Assembly (NCBI RefSeq): GCF_004360145.1 | Contig: NZ_ML178715.1 | Coordinates: 64,069-128,068 of the forward strand | Source of the DNA: Aliiroseovarius marinus | GTDB lineage: Bacteria; Pseudomonadota; Alphaproteobacteria; Rhodobacterales; Rhodobacteraceae | Direction: 5' to 3' | DNA: 64,000 nt | Shown here: piece by piece, positions 53,393 through 62,233 of the stretch | Position numbering within the stretch: the first letter of the stretch is position 1 | How the letters are laid out: each line of letters opens with the position of its first letter | Notes under the pieces: generated by a model | What the model was told of the DNA's origin: nothing | Seen by the model: only the letters and a program-made list of their open reading frames with translations | Database searches by the model: none | Program-made: the position numbers and the translations under genes

Positions 53393-56300
53393 ATGTTTAG
53401 TTTCGCTGGCACCTTGTCGGGTGCCAGTCAGTTATATGAATCAGGAATCACGGATCTGAAGATCGTCTGGCAGGGTGGCCAAGCGCATCTGGTGTCGATC
53501 AGTGCTTCCGCCAGCGGGTCCATGATCCATAGCATCGGCGCCGGTGGCGCGTTGACATTGACGGATCAGGTCTGGACAGGCGGGGGCGCGGTGTCGTCCT
53601 CGGTTCCCGTCCTCGAAACCGTCACACATCAAGGTGCAACCGTTTTGATGGCCTTCGGTCAAAGCGACTGGGACCTTGCCGGGCTGACACTTGAACCCGG
53701 CGCAACCTTGTCGGACCCAGCATCCTATCAATGGGGCCCGGACGGGGTGGGCATGCTGTCGGCACTGCACGCCACAACGATCAATGGCAGCACGCATATC
53801 TATGCCGCCAGCGTGACCGGTGCGGGCTTCTGCCACTACACGTTGGATGGCACCAATACGTTCGTATTGCAGGGGGATTTCAGCCAACCCGGATTTCAGG
53901 CGGAACCGGACCTGATTGACATCGAAACCGTCGATTTCGGCACACACAAGGTTCTGATCACGGCCTCGTCCTCGGGCGATGGTATTGCCAGCTATACGCT
54001 GGATGCCGTGGGCGCGCCGACGCTGGTGTCCGCGCATTCGGCCAGTACGGTGCTGCCGGTTGGCACGCCGACCAAGCTGGCCACTGGAATGGTCGGCGGT
54101 CAAAGCTTCGTCATCATGGCCAGCGCAGGCAGTTCGTCCTTGACTGTGTTCGAGGTCAACTCGGCTGGCACGTTGACCCCAACTGACCACGTCATCGACA
54201 ATAAGTTCACGCGGTTTTCGGATGTGACCGAACTGGCAACGGTCGAGCATGACGGGCGCCTTTATGTCATCGCGGGTGGGTCTGACGACGGCTTGTCCCT
54301 GTTCACGGTGCTGCCCGACGGATCGCTGGTGCATTTGGACACCGTTTGGGACACGAACGCGACGGCGCTTCAGAACATCGCCGCCCTTGAGGCCACTGTA
54401 GTGAACGGACAGATCGTCGTCTTCGCAACCAGCGAGACCGAGGAAGGGATCACCCAATTTACGATCGACCCCGACCCGGCGGGCGTGACCCTGACCGGCG
54501 GGATCTCGGGCGACACGCTGACCGGCGGCGCCGACAGTGACATCATTCTGGGCGGCTATGGGGACGACACCTTGGCGGGCGCTGGGGGGAACGACATCCT
54601 CAGCGACGGCGCGGGGACGGACACGCTGACCGGCGGGGCGGGCGCGGATCTGTTCATCCTCTGTGGCGACGGCACGCTGGACACGGTCACGGACTTCGAC
54701 CCCGCCGAAGACTCGTTGGATCTGAGCAGCTATCACATGCTGTACGATGCCAGCCAGCTTGACGTCACCTCGACCAGCTGGGGGGCCATCCTAACCTATC
54801 AGGACGAGGTTTTGCACGTCTATCGCGCGGGGGGCGGGGCACTGGACGCGTCGCATTTTCAGACCGCGGACACGCTGCTGCTGGACCGCCCACCAAACGG
54901 GTTCAACTATTTCCCCGAGACCGTGAGCGGCACTGCAGCCGATGACACGATCGAGGGCAATGCCGGTTTTGACACGCTCTATGGGCTGGCGGGAAACGAC
55001 ACGCTGATGTGGTCGGGCGGCGGCGACCTGTTTTACGGCGGCACCGGCGTCGACACCGTCAGCTACACGCAAGCGAACACAGGCGTTCTGGTCAATTTAA
55101 CCACAGGCGCGGCGGATCTGGCCGCTTGGGGCGATCAGTTTGATTCCATTGAGAATCTGATTGGCTCTGACTTCGACGACGTGTTGGTCGGGGATGCCGG
55201 GAACAACGAACTGATCGGAGGCGCCGGGAACGACATCCTGTGCGGCGGCGATGGTCAGGACCGATTGGATGGGGGTGCAGGGATGGACAGCGTCAGCTTC
55301 GCCCTCAGCACGCAAGGAATAACAATTTCACTTTTACACGGAACCGGAGGTGACGGAGACATGCTGATTAGTATCGAAGGGGTAATTGGTAGCGACCACG
55401 CGGACGATATCACGGGTGACAATGGCGAAAACCAACTGGCCGGCGGCGATGGCGCAGACATCCTGCGCGGTTTGGATGGCAACGATGCGCTTGAAGGAAA
55501 CGACGGCGACGACACGCTGTATGGCAATGACGGCGATGACACCCTGCAAGGGGGCGCTGGAGACGACACGCTGATTGGCGGTTATGGCAACGATACGCTT
55601 GAAGGCGGGAACGATGAGGACACGCTGGTTGGCGACCATGGAGATGACATTCTAGATGGCGGTGACGGTGACGACACGCTGATCGGCGGTGAAGGGGCAG
55701 ATCAGTTCATCGGCGGCAATGGCTTTGACACAGTGGATTACTCGGCACTTGGGTCGGGATTGGTTCTGGACCTGCAAACCGGGATTCACTCTGGCTGGGC
55801 GACCGGGGATCAGTTCAACTCGATCGAGGCCATCATCGCGACGGATTTCAACGACGATCTGACAGGATCCGATGGCGCCGAAACGCTGTATGGCAACGGT
55901 GGGGACGACACGATCCGCGCCAATGGCGGCAATGACACCGTGCTGGGCGGTCAGGGGCATGACCAGATTTGGGGTGGCACCGGGCATGACGTCATCCAAG
56001 GCGGCGACGGAGACGACCAGCTTTATGGGGAAAATGGGGACGACCGGCTTATGGGCGGCAGAGGCGCCGATGCGCTGTATGGCGGTGGCGGCATCGATAT
56101 CGCCGACTATAGCGATGTGACTGACGGGTTCGTCTTTAACTTCGCCACGGGTGAACGCACTGGCGCGGCGGCTTTGGACACGTTCGACTCGATCGAAGGG
56201 GTCGCCGGGGGCGCCGGGGCAGACACGCTGACGGGCGCTGCCAACGATGACATTCTGGAAGGCGGCGGCGGCAATGACCTGATCGATGGTGGCGCCGGGA

Positions 56301-57016
56301 ACGACCGGTTGATCGGGGGCGATGGCAACGACCGCTTCCTTGCCGGGGACGGTGCCGATCTGTTCGATGGCTCGGCGGGGGTCGACACGATCGACATGCG
56401 CGCCAACGCGACCGCAGCCGAGGTCGATCTGACAGCTGGGACAGGCGCTGGCAGCATGGCCGGCGATCAGTTCTCGAACATCGAAAACCTGTTGGGCACA
56501 TCGTATGACGACAGACTGATCGGAGATGGCGCTGACAACAGTTTCGAAGGACGCAAGGGGGCTGACGTACTGGCCGGAGCGGGCGGACGCGATAGTTTGC
56601 GCGGCGGCGGTGGAGCAGACCAGGTGAACGGAGGTGCTGGCAACGATAAGCTTTGGGGCAACAACGGCAGTGACAATCTGAGTGGCAGCGCCGGGCGCGA
56701 CGTCCTGCGCGGTGGCAAAGGACACGATGTTCTGGACGGCGGGGCCGGGCGCGACGTGATGTATGGCGGCGCCGGACAGGATACGTTCATGTTCAACGAT
56801 GGCAAAGATCGCATTCGCGACTTCGACAGCCAGCAAGATAAAATCATGTTCGGCAGCTCGCTGTGGGGTGGAGGCTCCAAGTCCGAGAAGAAGATCCTCA
56901 AATACGCTGAAATCAAAAACGGAAAAGCCGTGTTCGACTTTGGCGACGGCGACAAGCTGGTCATTGACGGGATCACCGACCTGTCGCAGCTCGAGGGCAC
57001 GATCGACTTCTATTAA
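53393..57016 (+). CDS. Large RTX calcium-binding protein, probably type I secreted
   Basis: A 1,207-aa acidic protein without a Sec signal. The first 360 residues look like a beta-propeller (repeats such as LYVIAGGSDDGLSLFTVLPDG). A first RTX block near 365-425 and a long series at about 510-1,140 show GGxGxDxLxGG nonapeptides, which bind calcium in the extracellular medium. The end (IRDFDSQQDKIMFG, then DGITDLSQLEGTIDFY) resembles the type I secretion region. No exporter is encoded here. I chose the ATG at 53393; GTG codons up to nine codons upstream are possible. Its role may be adhesion or glycan contact. Confidence 0.9.
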   Translation: MFSFAGTLSGASQLYESGITDLKIVWQGGQAHLVSISASASGSMIHSIGAGGALTLTDQVWTGGGAVSSSVPVLETVTHQGATVLMAFGQSDWDLAGLTLEPGATLSDPASYQWGPDGVGMLSALHATTINGSTHIYAASVTGAGFCHYTLDGTNTFVLQGDFSQPGFQAEPDLIDIETVDFGTHKVLITASSSGDGIASYTLDAVGAPTLVSAHSASTVLPVGTPTKLATGMVGGQSFVIMASAGSSSLTVFEVNSAGTLTPTDHVIDNKFTRFSDVTELATVEHDGRLYVIAGGSDDGLSLFTVLPDGSLVHLDTVWDTNATALQNIAALEATVVNGQIVVFATSETEEGITQFTIDPDPAGVTLTGGISGDTLTGGADSDIILGGYGDDTLAGAGGNDILSDGAGTDTLTGGAGADLFILCGDGTLDTVTDFDPAEDSLDLSSYHMLYDASQLDVTSTSWGAILTYQDEVLHVYRAGGGALDASHFQTADTLLLDRPPNGFNYFPETVSGTAADDTIEGNAGFDTLYGLAGNDTLMWSGGGDLFYGGTGVDTVSYTQANTGVLVNLTTGAADLAAWGDQFDSIENLIGSDFDDVLVGDAGNNELIGGAGNDILCGGDGQDRLDGGAGMDSVSFALSTQGITISLLHGTGGDGDMLISIEGVIGSDHADDITGDNGENQLAGGDGADILRGLDGNDALEGNDGDDTLYGNDGDDTLQGGAGDDTLIGGYGNDTLEGGNDEDTLVGDHGDDILDGGDGDDTLIGGEGADQFIGGNGFDTVDYSALGSGLVLDLQTGIHSGWATGDQFNSIEAIIATDFNDDLTGSDGAETLYGNGGDDTIRANGGNDTVLGGQGHDQIWGGTGHDVIQGGDGDDQLYGENGDDRLMGGRGADALYGGGGIDIADYSDVTDGFVFNFATGERTGAAALDTFDSIEGVAGGAGADTLTGAANDDILEGGGGNDLIDGGAGNDRLIGGDGNDRFLAGDGADLFDGSAGVDTIDMRANATAAEVDLTAGTGAGSMAGDQFSNIENLLGTSYDDRLIGDGADNSFEGRKGADVLAGAGGRDSLRGGGGADQVNGGAGNDKLWGNNGSDNLSGSAGRDVLRGGKGHDVLDGGAGRDVMYGGAGQDTFMFNDGKDRIRDFDSQQDKIMFGSSLWGGGSKSEKKILKYAEIKNGKAVFDFGDGDKLVIDGITDLSQLEGTIDFY

Positions 57017-57023
57017 TACGCAA

Positions 57024-57063
57024 CACCCGGGCGTGGGCGCACAACGCAACGCACGCCCGGGTG
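57024..57063 (+). terminator. Strong hairpin after the RTX gene
   Basis: A perfect 12-bp stem (CACCCGGGCGTG with CACGCCCGGGTG, 16-base loop) follows the stop codon by seven bases. It lacks a U-run, so it may act as a terminator with weak release or protect the mRNA 3' end. Confidence 0.6.
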
Positions 57064-57124
57064 CGCTCCCATTAAGCATTTTCGCCAATCACTTGGACGG
57101 AAACGACCTTTTTCGGAGAGCCCC

Positions 57125-57946
57125 ATGAGCCAGTCACCTGTCCTGTCCCTGCCCCTGATCCAGCCATCTCAGGCGCAAAAGCATGTCACCCATAACGAGG
57201 CGCTTAGGGTTCTCGATGTGCTGGTCCAACTGACGGTTCAAAGCGCAGATGGCACTGCACCGCCCGTCTCTGCCGCAGAGGGTGACCGCCACATCGTCGC
57301 CAGCGGCGCAACCGGTGACTGGGCTGGGCAGGATCACAACATCGCCCTGCTGGAAAATGGCACATGGCAGTTTTTCGTACCGCTGGAAGGTTGGCGCGCA
57401 GATGTTCTGGCCACGGCCGAGACCGTGCGTTTCAACGGCAGCGCGTGGGGGGAAGTGACCCCTGACACCAATAATCTGGATCTGGTCGGCGTCAACACCA
57501 GCGCCGATACGACCAACCGGCTTGCCGTGTCTGCGGACGCAACGCTTTTGACCCATGCGGGCAGCTCGCATCAGTTGAAGGTCAACAAGGCCAGCGCCGC
57601 CGATACAGGATCATTGCTGTTTCAGGACAACTGGTCCGGTCGTGCGGAAATGGGACTGGCGGGGAATGACGACTTCTCGATCAAAACCAGCACTGATGGG
57701 TCCAGCTGGAACAGTGCGGTTGTCGCCACCGGCGGTGGGGACGTTGGAATCGGCAAGACCCCCGATGCCAAGCTGGACGTGGACGGCGTTATGAAGCTGA
57801 CCCCAGTACTGACCGCCGATCTGCCCGCGGCGGCAACCATCGGCGCAGGCGGGATAGCCTTTGTGTCGGATGCGACCGGTGGTGCGCAGCTGGCCTATTG
57901 CGATGGCGCGGCGTGGCTGAAAGTGGCAGACGGCACGGCGCTGTAA
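57125..57946 (+). CDS. DUF2793 domain protein
   Basis: A 273-aa protein with an N-terminal DUF2793 domain (about 1-125: SPVLSLPLIQPSQAQKHVTHNEALRVLD and WQFFVPLEGWRADV). The family is seen in Rhodobacterales and in phage- or gene-transfer-agent-like tail contexts. The second half is low-complexity with beta character (DTTNRLAVSADATLLTHAGSS; GDVGIGKTPDAKLDVDG), like tail-fibre or surface proteins. No signal peptide. AGAG before the ATG serves as a weak ribosome site. It follows the RTX gene by 108 bases and may be co-regulated; function unknown. Confidence 0.85.
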   Translation: MSQSPVLSLPLIQPSQAQKHVTHNEALRVLDVLVQLTVQSADGTAPPVSAAEGDRHIVASGATGDWAGQDHNIALLENGTWQFFVPLEGWRADVLATAETVRFNGSAWGEVTPDTNNLDLVGVNTSADTTNRLAVSADATLLTHAGSSHQLKVNKASAADTGSLLFQDNWSGRAEMGLAGNDDFSIKTSTDGSSWNSAVVATGGGDVGIGKTPDAKLDVDGVMKLTPVLTADLPAAATIGAGGIAFVSDATGGAQLAYCDGAAWLKVADGTAL

Positions 57947-57963
57947 CCCACAGCGCCCTTTGA

Positions 57964-58602
57964 TCACTGCCCGCGAATACGGGCGGCACGACGACCTGGC
58001 AGCGGCAGAAGTTTTGCCGCTGTCAGATACAGAACATACAGATCCAGCATCGGCGACTTGTTCCGGTGATAGATCATGTCCAGATGCGCCTTTCGCGGAA
58101 TGCAGCGACGCACATAAACGTCTTCCGCTTCCTGCTGCGAATGACACTCGGCCAGCATCTTTTCCTCATGCGAATGAAAAATGATCGAGGCCAGCCCTGT
58201 GATACCGGGGCGGTCCAGCAGCACCTGCTGATAGATCTCGGGGCAGGTGGCGACATAACGTGGCTCGGGCGGGCGTGGGCCGACAAAGCTCATCTCGCCT
58301 TTCAGCACGTTCCACAGCTGCGGCAGTTCATCCAGGCGGTGGTTGCGAAGGTACCGACCCAGCTTGGTGATTCGACCCTTCTTGTGCCCCCCGGTGATGC
58401 CCACATTTTCATGCGCGGGCACGGTCCGCATGGTGCGGATCTTCATCAGGTCGAATTCCTGATCAAACGCCGTGTTCCGGCGCGAACGGTAGATGAACGG
58501 GCGTCCGTCCTTAGCAAGCACGATGACATAAAGAACCACCAGCGCGGGAATCACCGGCACCAGCAGCACAAGTGCCAACACGATGTCTAAAAACCGTTTC
58601 AA
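57964..58602 (-). CDS. Bacterial sugar-phosphate transferase (initiating glycosyltransferase)
   Basis: Membrane-anchored phosphoglycosyl transferase of the short (monotopic) type, 212 aa, which loads the first sugar phosphate on undecaprenyl phosphate. It has one N-terminal hydrophobic segment ([23 protein letters not shown]), then [19 protein letters not shown], and the catalytic and conserved [23 protein letters not shown]. Such enzymes usually start Wzy-type exopolysaccharides or glycans rather than ABC capsules, so a second polymer or O-antigen-like glycan is possible. Upstream, UDP-glucose dehydrogenase is 47 bases away. Confidence 0.92.
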   Translation of the reverse strand: MKRFLDIVLALVLLVPVIPALVVLYVIVLAKDGRPFIYRSRRNTAFDQEFDLMKIRTMRTVPAHENVGITGGHKKGRITKLGRYLRNHRLDELPQLWNVLKGEMSFVGPRPPEPRYVATCPEIYQQVLLDRPGITGLASIIFHSHEEKMLAECHSQQEAEDVYVRRCIPRKAHLDMIYHRNKSPMLDLYVLYLTAAKLLPLPGRRAARIRGQ

Positions 58603-58649
58603 CCTTTGCCCGTTCCTTGCCTGCCGCCCCCCAGATCTGGAAGGTTGCC

Positions 58650-59984
58650 TCAGTCATGCCACTCTCCGGTGCCGAACCCGCGACGCCCAACGGCACAATA
58701 GGCCGAGAACCCCGCACGCTTCGCATCCGATGGCGAATAGATGTTGCGCAGATCGGCCATGGCTGCTGTGTTCATGCATCCGGCCAGACGTTTTAAGTCC
58801 AGTGCACGGAACTCGTTCCATTCGGTCAGAAGCACAACCGCATCCGCATTCTCGGCAGCCTTATACGCATCTTCGAACCAATGTGCACCCGGCAAAAGTG
58901 CTTCGCCCTCGGCAAGACCTTGAGGGTCCACTACGCGCACGGTAGCCCCGCCGCCGATCAGAGCCGGAACAATGGTCAGGCTGGGGGCGTCGCGCATGTC
59001 GTCAGTGTTGGGTTTGAAGGTGACACCAAGGACGGCAATTGTCTTTCCCGAAACTCCACCGCCACACATATCGACGACCTTGTCGATCATCCGGCGCTTG
59101 GTCTCGTCGTTCACGCCGATCACGGTTTCGGTGATTTGCATCGCCATCCCGTTTTCCTGCCCGATGCGGGCCAGCGCCTTGGTGTCTTTCGGGAAGCAGC
59201 TTCCGCCATAGCCGGGACCGGCGTGCAGAAACTTGTTGCCGATGCGCCCATCCAGACCGATGCCCTTCGACACTTGCTTTACATCCGCATCCACACGTTC
59301 GCAGAGCGCAGCGATCTCATTCATGAAGGTGATCTTGGCAGCCAAGAAGGCATTGGCGGCGTATTTGATCATCTCGGCGCTTTCCAGATCGGTGGTCACA
59401 ATCGGGAAATCGCGCAGGAAGAGCGGGCGATAGATCTCGGCCATGACCTGTGCAGCGCGGTCACTTTCGACGCCGACCACCACGCGATCGGGCCGCATGA
59501 AGTCATCAATCGCAGCGCCTTCGCGCAAGAACTCGGGGTTCGAGGCCACGTCGAAATCTAGATCGGGATTGGCCTTCGCGATCACCTCGGCGACGCGACG
59601 GTTTGTGCCAACGGGCACGGTCGATTTGGTGACGACCACTGCGTAATGATCAAGCGAATCAGCAATTTCTTCGGCCGCCGCAAAAACATAGGTCAGGTCT
59701 GCATGGCCATCTCCGCGACGGGTGGGCGTGCCGACAGCAATAAATACGGCTTCGGCCCCGGTGACCGCCTCTTTCAGGTTTTCAGTGAAGGTCAAACGCC
59801 CGGCTTGGACGTTTTTTGCCATCAAGCTTTCCAGCCCCGGCTCGTAAATCGGAACCTTGCCCGCTTCGAGCATCTGAATCTTGCGCGGATCTTTGTCGAC
59901 GCAAACGACTTCATGTCCAAAATCAGAAAAACAAACCCCCGATACAAGCCCAACATAGCCCGTTCCAATCATCGCGATTTTCAT
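58650..59984 (-). CDS. ugd: UDP-glucose 6-dehydrogenase
   Basis: Makes UDP-glucuronate from UDP-glucose with two NAD (444 aa). The N-terminal Rossmann loop is MIGTGYVGLVSGVCF, followed by VDKDPRKIQMLEAG and IAVGTPTRRGDGHADLTYV; the catalytic cysteine is in GPGYGGSCFPKDTKAL near residue 260. The C-terminal UDP-binding domain begins with LGVTFKPNTDDMRDAPSL. It heads a two-gene unit with the sugar transferase and supplies acidic sugar to the glycan. Confidence 0.96.
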   Translation of the reverse strand: MKIAMIGTGYVGLVSGVCFSDFGHEVVCVDKDPRKIQMLEAGKVPIYEPGLESLMAKNVQAGRLTFTENLKEAVTGAEAVFIAVGTPTRRGDGHADLTYVFAAAEEIADSLDHYAVVVTKSTVPVGTNRRVAEVIAKANPDLDFDVASNPEFLREGAAIDDFMRPDRVVVGVESDRAAQVMAEIYRPLFLRDFPIVTTDLESAEMIKYAANAFLAAKITFMNEIAALCERVDADVKQVSKGIGLDGRIGNKFLHAGPGYGGSCFPKDTKALARIGQENGMAMQITETVIGVNDETKRRMIDKVVDMCGGGVSGKTIAVLGVTFKPNTDDMRDAPSLTIVPALIGGGATVRVVDPQGLAEGEALLPGAHWFEDAYKAAENADAVVLLTEWNEFRALDLKRLAGCMNTAAMADLRNIYSPSDAKRAGFSAYCAVGRRGFGTGEWHD

Positions 59985-60156
59985 CGGTCATAACTCTCAT
60001 ATAATTAAATAAACTGTATAAAATTGGTGCGGGAAACACTGCTGCAAGTCAATGGAGAGCGCCATATAATTGCCAACAAATGGCCTCGCATTCCTCAATT
60101 ACTTATTCAACAATCACGTGTAGGATCCGTCATTACCACTCAGATCGGAGACAGAA

Positions 60157-60792
60157 ATGTTGCGCACCTTGCTGCCCGTCCTCTTCGCTGCATGCCTTGC
60201 AGTGTTCCTGACACCTGCCGAAGCGCAGGCCAAATGTTCGGTCCAGCGGGTCGCGGGCGAGGAAAAATCCATATCCTACAAACGGTTGAACCAAGCCTTG
60301 CTGGACGCTGCGATCTTGGCGCAAGTGATCTATTACCGGTGTAAACACGGCCTGTCGAAGCTGGCTCCGGCCAGTGGTTTGCGCAAGCAAGCCAGCAAAC
60401 ACTCGATGTGGATGGCGAAGTCCGGAAAGCTTAGCCACAAGGCCTCAAGCGGGTCCAGCCGCAACCTAAAAGGGCGCCTTAAGGGGTCGGGATTGAAGTT
60501 TAAAACGGGGGCCGAGAACATCGGCGTCATGCGTTTTTACAATGTCGATGGACGCCGTTTTCTGATTCGCTCGTCTGGACAATGCGTATTCACAACACCT
60601 TCGGGCCAACGCATTGGGCCGCACAGCTATCGCAGTCTGGCCCAGTTGGCCGTGCGCGAATGGATGGAGTCGCCGAGCCACCGTAAGAACATTTTACATC
60701 GCAAACTGCGCCATACCGGTGCAGGAGCAGGGATTCGCCCCAACTCGCAGCATTGTGGTGCGGTTTTCCTTACCCAGATATTTCTGGGCTGA
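60157..60792 (+). CDS. Secreted CAP (SCP/PR-1) domain protein
   Basis: A 211-aa exported protein with a signal peptide ending near EAQAKC. The CAP domain is shown by ASKHSMWMAKSGKLSH, GAENIGVMRF and VREWMESPSHRKNILHRKLRHTGAGAG. Some CAP proteins bind sterols or lipids or have protease-like activity; in bacteria the function is mostly unknown. Several cysteines may pair in the periplasm. About 170 bases upstream, to ugd on the other strand, contain AT-rich promoter-like DNA near 60,000. Confidence 0.85.
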   Translation: MLRTLLPVLFAACLAVFLTPAEAQAKCSVQRVAGEEKSISYKRLNQALLDAAILAQVIYYRCKHGLSKLAPASGLRKQASKHSMWMAKSGKLSHKASSGSSRNLKGRLKGSGLKFKTGAENIGVMRFYNVDGRRFLIRSSGQCVFTTPSGQRIGPHSYRSLAQLAVREWMESPSHRKNILHRKLRHTGAGAGIRPNSQHCGAVFLTQIFLG

Positions 60793-60950
60793 TATTCGGG
60801 TATTGCATCGGTGCCACATCGGCTAAACTTTGCCATCATATGGGGATCAACCTGAAGATCAGACTTCCAATGCCGTCTCTTGTATGCGAAACAAAATGGG
60901 ACGGCTCGCTAAAGTAGTGGTGCCCGCTTATTAATTATGGAGTATGAAAC

Positions 60951-61160
60951 ATGAAAAATGTCATGACCCTCGCCGCAGCCGGCATGATCGCCCTGACCGC
61001 ACCTGCTTTTGCTGGTGGCTACAGCGATCCGGTTGTTGAAGACGAAATCGTAGTAGTAGAAGAAGCTGCAAGCTCGCTGGGCAACACCGGTGCTGCTCTG
61101 CTGGGCCTGGCCCTGGTTGCTGGCATCATCGCTGCTTCGGACTCGTCGTCGGAAGAATAA
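60951..61160 (+). CDS. Small exported membrane-associated hypothetical protein, 69 aa
   Basis: A 69-aa protein with a signal peptide (cleaved near APAFAGG), a short acidic stretch VVEDEIVVVEEA, a hydrophobic helix (LGNTGAALLGLALVAGIIAA) and an acidic tail SDSSSEE. If the signal is cleaved, the second helix could anchor it in the inner membrane. GGAG lies before the ATG, and a strong terminator follows, so it is a single-gene transcript, probably well expressed. No known domain. Similar small proteins occur in related genomes without a known function. Confidence 0.75.
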   Translation: MKNVMTLAAAGMIALTAPAFAGGYSDPVVEDEIVVVEEAASSLGNTGAALLGLALVAGIIAASDSSSEE

Positions 61161-61194
61161 TATCGGCTGCTTCGCAAGAAGCTTTCGATTGAAA

Positions 61195-61221
61195 CGGCAA
61201 GCCTTCGGGCTTGCCGTTTTT
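61195..61221 (+). terminator. Rho-independent terminator of the 69-aa gene
   Basis: A perfect 9-bp stem (CGGCAAGCC with GGCTTGCCG) closed by a stable TTCG tetraloop is followed by TTTTT. It lies 35 bases after the stop codon. Confidence 0.95.
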
Positions 61222-61490
61222 CGTTTGAGGGTCCGCGCGATTCTATTAAGGCGCGAATCACCCGGGTTGGATTGCGCCACGCACATCGCGAACTCTTTGG
61301 AGGAAAAATCTTCTTGGACCATTCCGATCAAAATGATCAGAACGTCGCCCAGCCGCGTTGACGGCGCTCTCACCCCCATGAGACTCGGGAAATTGGCAAC
61401 CAAAGGCGACCTGTCTTAGAGGGCAATGAAGTAGCTGAGAGAGACTGCGCCCGCACCTATGCGCGCACGCCGTTCACAGCCCCGGTTCGA
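61222..61490. other. Intergenic region without recognised features
   Basis: About 270 bases between two convergent transcripts. I found no credible gene: a GGAGG at about 61,300 precedes only a 16-codon TTG frame. No hairpin with a U-run is seen before the YjbF gene stop on the minus strand. Confidence 0.45.
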
Positions 61491-62231
61491 TTACAGGCGC
61501 AGGTTCTGAATGGCCAAGCTGCCGATCCGCTGACCGACCCACTGGCTGGATTTCAGCACGCGCCCCTTACCATCAACCCAATAGATGTTGGTGAAAGAAA
61601 TCTCGTCTTTGCGACAGGTTTCCTTCAGGATAGCCGCGGCCTCATCGATGTTACCCACAACCACCTTCTCGGTCCCACTGCGCCGCAACGCGCAGTTCAG
61701 GCGCAGCTCTGTCGTCTGGCCCAAGTCACCCAGATAGTAGTGCACGCGCGTGTAATCCGCGTCATTCCGGGACGTGATCGCCGAAACCGCCGCATCGATG
61801 CGCGAAGACATCAGGTCTTCCCCCAAGCCGCGTGTGTTGGTCATCACGCCACGATTATAGGTGATCCCCTGCCCCGGCGCGCTGCCCCACGTCACGTGAT
61901 CACCATTGCGGCCCACAGGGTTCATCGCCAGCACAGCATTGGTGTCAAGACGAACCACAATGGCAATCGGACCATCCGTGGCTGCCAGAGCCTTGGCAAC
62001 CAATACATTGGGGTCAGCCGGGGCTGCGGACTGCCCAGTGGCCGCTTTCGCGTCGGACTTGCCTTTGCCCACTTTCGAGGTCAGCTTGCCGCTTGCTTGC
62101 TTCAGAAAATCGCCCGTCACTTTAGACAGCTCGATTTCCTGCGCATCCGACCCACATGCTGTCAGACCGACAACAGCGCACAGCGCAAAACCTGCCGCAC
62201 GCAGCGGTTGTGTCAGATGAAATCCCAGCAT
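61491..62231 (-). CDS. YjbF family exopolysaccharide lipoprotein
   Basis: A 246-aa outer-membrane-type lipoprotein of the YjbF/GfcB (group 4 capsule) family. The signal peptide ends VGLTACGS with lipid Cys25. The mature protein has the YjbF fold region: VTWGSAPGQGITYNRGVMTNTRGLGEDLMSS and the C-terminal YWVDGKGRVLKSSQWVGQRIGSLAIQ. The ATG at 62231 is preceded by GGAGGTAACC, which lies within the end of the YjbH gene, two bases upstream. The pair is usually involved in exopolysaccharide export. Confidence 0.88.
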   Translation of the reverse strand: MLGFHLTQPLRAAGFALCAVVGLTACGSDAQEIELSKVTGDFLKQASGKLTSKVGKGKSDAKAATGQSAAPADPNVLVAKALAATDGPIAIVVRLDTNAVLAMNPVGRNGDHVTWGSAPGQGITYNRGVMTNTRGLGEDLMSSRIDAAVSAITSRNDADYTRVHYYLGDLGQTTELRLNCALRRSGTEKVVVGNIDEAAAILKETCRKDEISFTNIYWVDGKGRVLKSSQWVGQRIGSLAIQNLRL

Positions 62232-62233
62232 GG

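Noticed and set aside
54490-56800. Periodic DNA repeats that could suggest a CRISPR or satellite array
   Set aside because: The periodicity comes from codons for RTX nonapeptides in an intact reading frame; there are no fixed repeats with unique spacers.
53441-57088. Long minus-strand open frames opposite the RTX gene
   Set aside because: They mirror the RTX repeats (isoleucine/valine/serine-rich periodicity) and have no independent support.
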